NCBI GenBank assembly: GCA_028023455.1
Contig: JAQFVV010006305.1
Location: forward strand, 1,045,001 to 1,109,000
Reading direction: 5' to 3'
DNA: 64,000 bases
From: Epiperipatus broadwayi
Lineage: Eukaryota; Onychophora; Udeonychophora; Euonychophora; Peripatidae
Shown: one piece after another, positions 50,101-56,100 of the stretch
Position numbering within the stretch: position 1 is the stretch's first letter
How the letters are laid out: every line of letters begins with the position of its first letter
The notes under the pieces: generated by a model
The model's database searches: none
Told to the model about the DNA's origin: nothing
Seen by the model: only the letters and a program-made list of their open reading frames with translations
Made by a program: the position numbers and the translations under genes

Positions 50101-53100
50101 CAAAAATGCTCTGCAATAATATGAAATTGTGATGGTAAAATTGAAAGTTTCATTAACATGTTATTTAGTTTGTTGGATTGTAAGAATACATCTTCATTGA
50201 ATCAGTTATGTAATATGAATGAAAATTAAAAGACTTTCTTTAAAAAAATATGTTAATGGTGACCTTGAGTAAGATTTTCAAGGGACAGACTTCCTTTATG
50301 TTATAAAGATTATATTGTTAATGAAAGCAATTAATATTGCTTTGGGTTAGAATGTTCTTAAAATAATATTTATAACGTAAATAGTGTTTGTCTCACGAAA
50401 ATTATGCTCATGATTATTATTAAAAATTTTTTTTTTTTTACAAAAGACTAATTCTGATGAAATTAAAGAATAGTATCACAAATTTTCACATAAGCATAAT
50501 AGTTTCTATAGTTATTGCTAAATTTATCTTTAATTTTTGTTTGTTTTCTTTAGTTAGGATAATATGTTTTAAGAATTAGAAGATAATGAGATATAGAATA
50601 TTTGGCTACTGCTGGTATATGATTTTGTGTCCTCCCTTTTTTAGTGTAGTATTAGAATGGCCACCCTAACTTATGAATTGATAATGAAAATATGTCAAGC
50701 ATATTTTGGGAGGTTTTTATGTGAAAAGACAGACAAGAAACTCTTCATGAAGGCAAAGTTAATAGATTGTTGGCTATGCATCATAACTAAAATCATACAG
50801 TAATGATTAAAGTCATTCACCTGTTTGTTTGTTTTTTATGTTTTTAGTCTCTTACTTGAAAGAATATTTGATCCCTTTTATCCATGAAAATATTTGTGTC
50901 AATATATATATATATGTATACATACATACAAATAAAATTGTATTTTATAAAATTATAATGAAAGTTGACAAATGAGTGAGTTAAATTAAAACATAATAAA
51001 TGTGGACATTTTTATGTGTTCACACATTATTTTATGTCATTGTAAAACTAATTTTTTAGTTTTTGTTCTTTTTTTTTTTCATTCTCTAAAAAAGATTAAT
51101 AAAGAAAAGCAAAAAAGTAAGATATAAATTTTGTGATAATTAAATAAATATCTAATTGATACTTTGATCACTTTATGCCACATGTTGAAATGCTGACTTT
51201 TTATTTTAAAATTTGAGTTGCATTAGCACTATATCTGGTTGTTATGGAAGAAATTTTGGCTCTGATCAAAGTTACTTGATCACAATCAATATATTTTATG
51301 GCCATCAGATTGTGTAATGAATTTTTTATAATCAGTAAGTTAGAAACAAATCTCTCTTGAAGTTTTTCAAGGTAGGATTATATTTTCAAATTCATTTGGT
51401 GGGATTAATGTAAGATATCTAATTAAGGTAAATTCGAACATTAAATACTTATTTGAATGAATTAGCAGTAAAATCACTAGTATGATTTAATAAAATTGGA
51501 TCTAAAGTAAGCCATAATATTATTTCATCATAATAGATGATCAAGATAAATTTTAAAGAGTCAGTCAGTTATTGAATAAACTCTTTGAGAGAGTATTACA
51601 TAAGTTGCATTCTTATCTAAACAAATTTAAAATTATAGTTAGTGTAGGATTGGTACTATGAAACTTAGAATTAGCAAAATATTGTTTAAATATTTTATAT
51701 TGAATACTAAGGTTGATATAAGAAATGTATGTATAATATTTAGTATTTCTTTTTTGTTGCAGTAAAACTTTTTTTTTTTTTTATTTAATTAAAAGATAAA
51801 AATAAAATTTTCAACTTTTTCCTTTTTTATTGATACAACTAAATATTTTAAATACAGTCTATGTCATGCAGAAAATCTCTGACATATTTAAAAATATCAC
51901 TATTTGTTTTTAATATTTTACACTTTTTATTGTTGCTGTTTTCTTACCACAAGCGCAGATTGAAAACAATACAATAATTTCAGGAGGACGATTCAAATAC
52001 CCATATGAATAGGAAAGCAATAACTTATTTAGAAACCAAGGTAATCCCTAGTACATTTGTTTTTTTAATTAATTGAAAGTTAAAAAATTAAAATTAAAAA
52101 TTGAATACTAAATTAATATTTTATTCATGGACAGGTTTTTTTATTAATTGGGAAAATAATATCACTTAGATAAATCATCTTTTTTTTTAATAACACAAAT
52201 ATACTCTTTTAAATATGTTAGGGATTTTTCTACCATTCTCTTATTTTGTCAAATTACTTTAAAAAAATTTAGATGAAGGCATTTTTGATTTTGAAATATA
52301 TACTTGACTATTAATTTTGGATAATGAAATGCTCATTATTAAATTATTATGGGCTAACTTGCTTTAAAGACACAATTTTGGATTAATTTCAAATTCAAAT
52401 ATTTTTTAAAGAATAAATAATAGTGCTTTAATGCTTTAATTACTTTTAAGAAAATGTAATGTTGGCATTTTAGTAGTTTTTTTTTTTCTTTTTCAGAAAA
52501 TGAGTCCAAATGATACTGAACTATTTGAAATACCAGTTAAAGATCTCACAATAAAAAACCTCAAGCATCTTCAAGTAAGATTTTTAAATTATATATATAG
52601 GTTTTTTTTTTCTGCCTTCAACAGAATTCATATGTACATTATACACACACATACATTTACATGAATTTGTATATACATTCATATCAATGTACTCTCCCAT
52701 TGTATAAATCATTTTAACATTTTTTTCATTGCTTTTATTGATTTTATTAATTTCTAAACTTAGCTGGAAAATTTTCTAATGAAACTATTTATTCTTTATT
52801 TAAGATTGCTAAGTCTGATTACAAAGTATTTTATAGCCCCCCCCCCCCAGTAATTGCACACACGCACCTATTCCTAATGTATGTGGATTTGTTTTATTAA
52901 TAAAATTATTTCTAAGCTGGAAGATAGGTTCGAACACAGCAACATGAAGCAAATATATTTACTAGTAGATATGCACCGATTCAACATATTATTATCATTT
53001 TATTAAGTTGCTTTTAATTAATATATTCTAGCTTGGAGGGGTTTAAACTAAGAAAAATATACTGCTATGGAATATAGTAGATGAAATGTTATGATAAGTA

Positions 53101-56100
53101 AAGAATACTGTTTCACAATTAAAAGTTGCAAAATGAAATGTGACATAACCCCCCTGACTAATTTCTAAATTGGATTCGTAACATCCAAAAAACCCAAGTA
53201 CAACACACACACAAAAAAAACACAAATACTTACAAAAAAAAAAGGGACTTACAAAAGATAGACATTATGGGCAATTTGAAAGTAGGCAAAAAGAACATTC
53301 AAACTTTGAGACTTTTGCATGAGAATTATTTAGAGAAGCTTGTTCAAACAGATTGCAGATGATTATAAAAACACAACAAGGATGGTTTCAAAGTAGGCAA
53401 AAAGAACATTCAAACTTTGAGACTTTTGCATTTTATAATTCAATTTGTTCTCATCAAATAATGACGATCCAGGTTTATTTACAATTTATTTAAATGAATA
53501 TATTTGCAAATGTAATTCATTTTGCCTATTTTGTGGATTAGCATTTATTATCATCAATCATTACATGGATTTATATACTTTTTTGAATTTAAGTTTTGTT
53601 TTTTTTTTCAATTACATTGAAATTAATTTATAGATTTTTTTTGCCCACAATTAGACTGTTTTATGTTTGCTATCATCATTAATTAAATTTTTCCCAGAAG
53701 ATTTGTTTTCTAAATAAATTACATTATTTTGTTTGATTTCCAATCATTATGTGTTATGAAAATATACTAATTCCCATGTTTGTTTTCTAAGTAAATACTT
53801 TTCTTCTAAATATTAATATATAGCTGTACTCATAAATTTATGGTTTATTCTTTAATTGATTATTTTTTCTTTTGTTCGCTTTTGAAAAGTATGCAGCTTC
53901 ACTAAGTGGAATAGATCATGGAAGTCTGTATATGCAAGCAGCACTAATGGCAACATGCTTCTGTTTTAATAATGAAGTATCTTATTGAATTATTTTACCT
54001 AAAATGCAAGAATAATTCTAACAATTATTGAGTAATGAAATAATTAAAATTTTTTCATAAAAGTAATTTATCTTATTTTATGACTTAAACGATTTAATCA
54101 TCCATGTGGTTTAACTATCAGTTATAGAGTGCTCAATGCAAAAATTAAAAAGATTGATTCTTAATGAAAATAAAATGTAAAAAATCTGTTTGATTAATTA
54201 AATACAATTCTGTTATGCTTAATCTTTAATAAAGTGCTTCAAAATCATATAACTTTCTAGGCAGTTGATTATATATTTATTTATTTTATATTTTAATCAA
54301 TAAAGTCTACTTACATTCGTATCTTATTTGATTACTTATCTTTTATTGAAGCTTTTTGCAATCTGATCAATTGATGAAATTATTAATTTTTTATTAATTT
54401 AAAGTCATGATAATAACCTTCTGATCACAATCTAAAAATGTTGTCTCATTTAACTTCTTTATATTGATTATGTTATTCAAATTTTTCATAAATAATCCCA
54501 AGTTATGAAATTTTTTTAAATTCAAATCATTTTTTTCTTATTTTAGAATATGCTTTTTTTTTTTATTTCATAGTTACATTTACCATAATTTCTATAAAGT
54601 GTTTGGTGTAGTATAAAACAGATTAGAGCCTTTAATTACATTTATGCTAAAAGTTACATCATTCGTGGTTTTAAGTATTTCTAGTTATAAATAAATGAAA
54701 GATGGAAATATTAGTATTAAAATTTATTGTTTACTTATATAAATAAATAAAAAGCAAAAGTTCTGGATTGATTTTCATCTGAATAGAGTAAATGAAATTG
54801 TGCTATACCGGTTTCTTGAGACTCAAATGTTTCATTGTGTCATGAACACTGACTTACAATTGTTATATAATAAAAATATGATTATTTAATATATATAAAA
54901 ATCTGTGCTAATACTTTTTAAGAGATATATTGAACATTGAACTAAAATTGACAAGAATCGAATTAAAGACTTAATTTTACATTATTTTAGAGATAAGGTA
55001 GAAATTTTTCTTGTATATTGAATTTTAGATATGTTTTAAAAGTCGAAATATTACCATGTTTATTTGTTTAATATCATTTAGTAAAACTGAATTCTCTTGT
55101 TATTATAGTTTTACATAATTCTTAGAATGACATTTTACCAAAAAATACATAAACTTTTTTTTTAAACTATAATATTAATTGTATGCAATCATCAAGAATA
55201 TATGCTTTTTAAATAAAGAATTTAAAAAGTTTAAATTTAAAATTTATCTTTTGATAATTTTCATGGATAAGCATTGCAAAAAATTATTGTTAAAAACTAT
55301 TGGATGGCAAAGTTTTCGTCATTCTTAAAAAATTTCCTCCAATTTCAATTATAGCACTTCCTACTTGCTAAATTGATCAGTGAATTTATTTTTAACATTT
55401 TATGCGTTTTGTTCTTTCAGATAGAATACTCAAAGCAGTCAATATTAGAGTGTAATTATGAGGTTTCATTTAGATGTTAAATAGTTTTAAAAATATTCAC
55501 AGTTGTTATAAATTTTGCTGAGTGATTATTGATTACCATTTGTAAAAGTATTTAACAGTATTAAATAAATATGATTTTGGATTGTTGTGAACAATTTTCA
55601 GAAACTGAGAATAGTGTGGATTCCAAAAAGAGGAGTCATGAAAGTATCTATAGAACTGATGAAGGTGTAATAAAAGTGTAAAAGAAAGAAAAGGAAAGAA
55701 AAAGATTGTTCATTTATTAATTTAATTGTCTGATTTTAATAAGAATCTAATAAGAATAATCTTATTTGCTTCATCTATTGTAGCAGGTTAATGTTTTAAT
55801 TATAACAAATAATAAACAATTGAAAGTGATTTGGTACTGAGGATTCATGTGAAGATTTGCATGAAGTTTAAGCATTGAAATGGAATCTGTCAACATTAAG
55901 CTCAAGAATCTTCCATTCTAGAACTGCTCTAAATCATACAATGCAAAAAAATAGTAGTTATTTACTCATTTTGTTTCATTGATTACATCCTTCAGGTGAT
56001 ACTCCGAATCTGTTCTTGGTTTTATGATACTTAAGTAACACAAATTAATTGTAAATATATCTTATCATAAGATAATAGCACCTACATAAATACTTTTTGA

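Noticed and set aside
55655-55680. CTGATGAAGGTG with a later AAAAG
   Set aside because: Second box and stems are absent.
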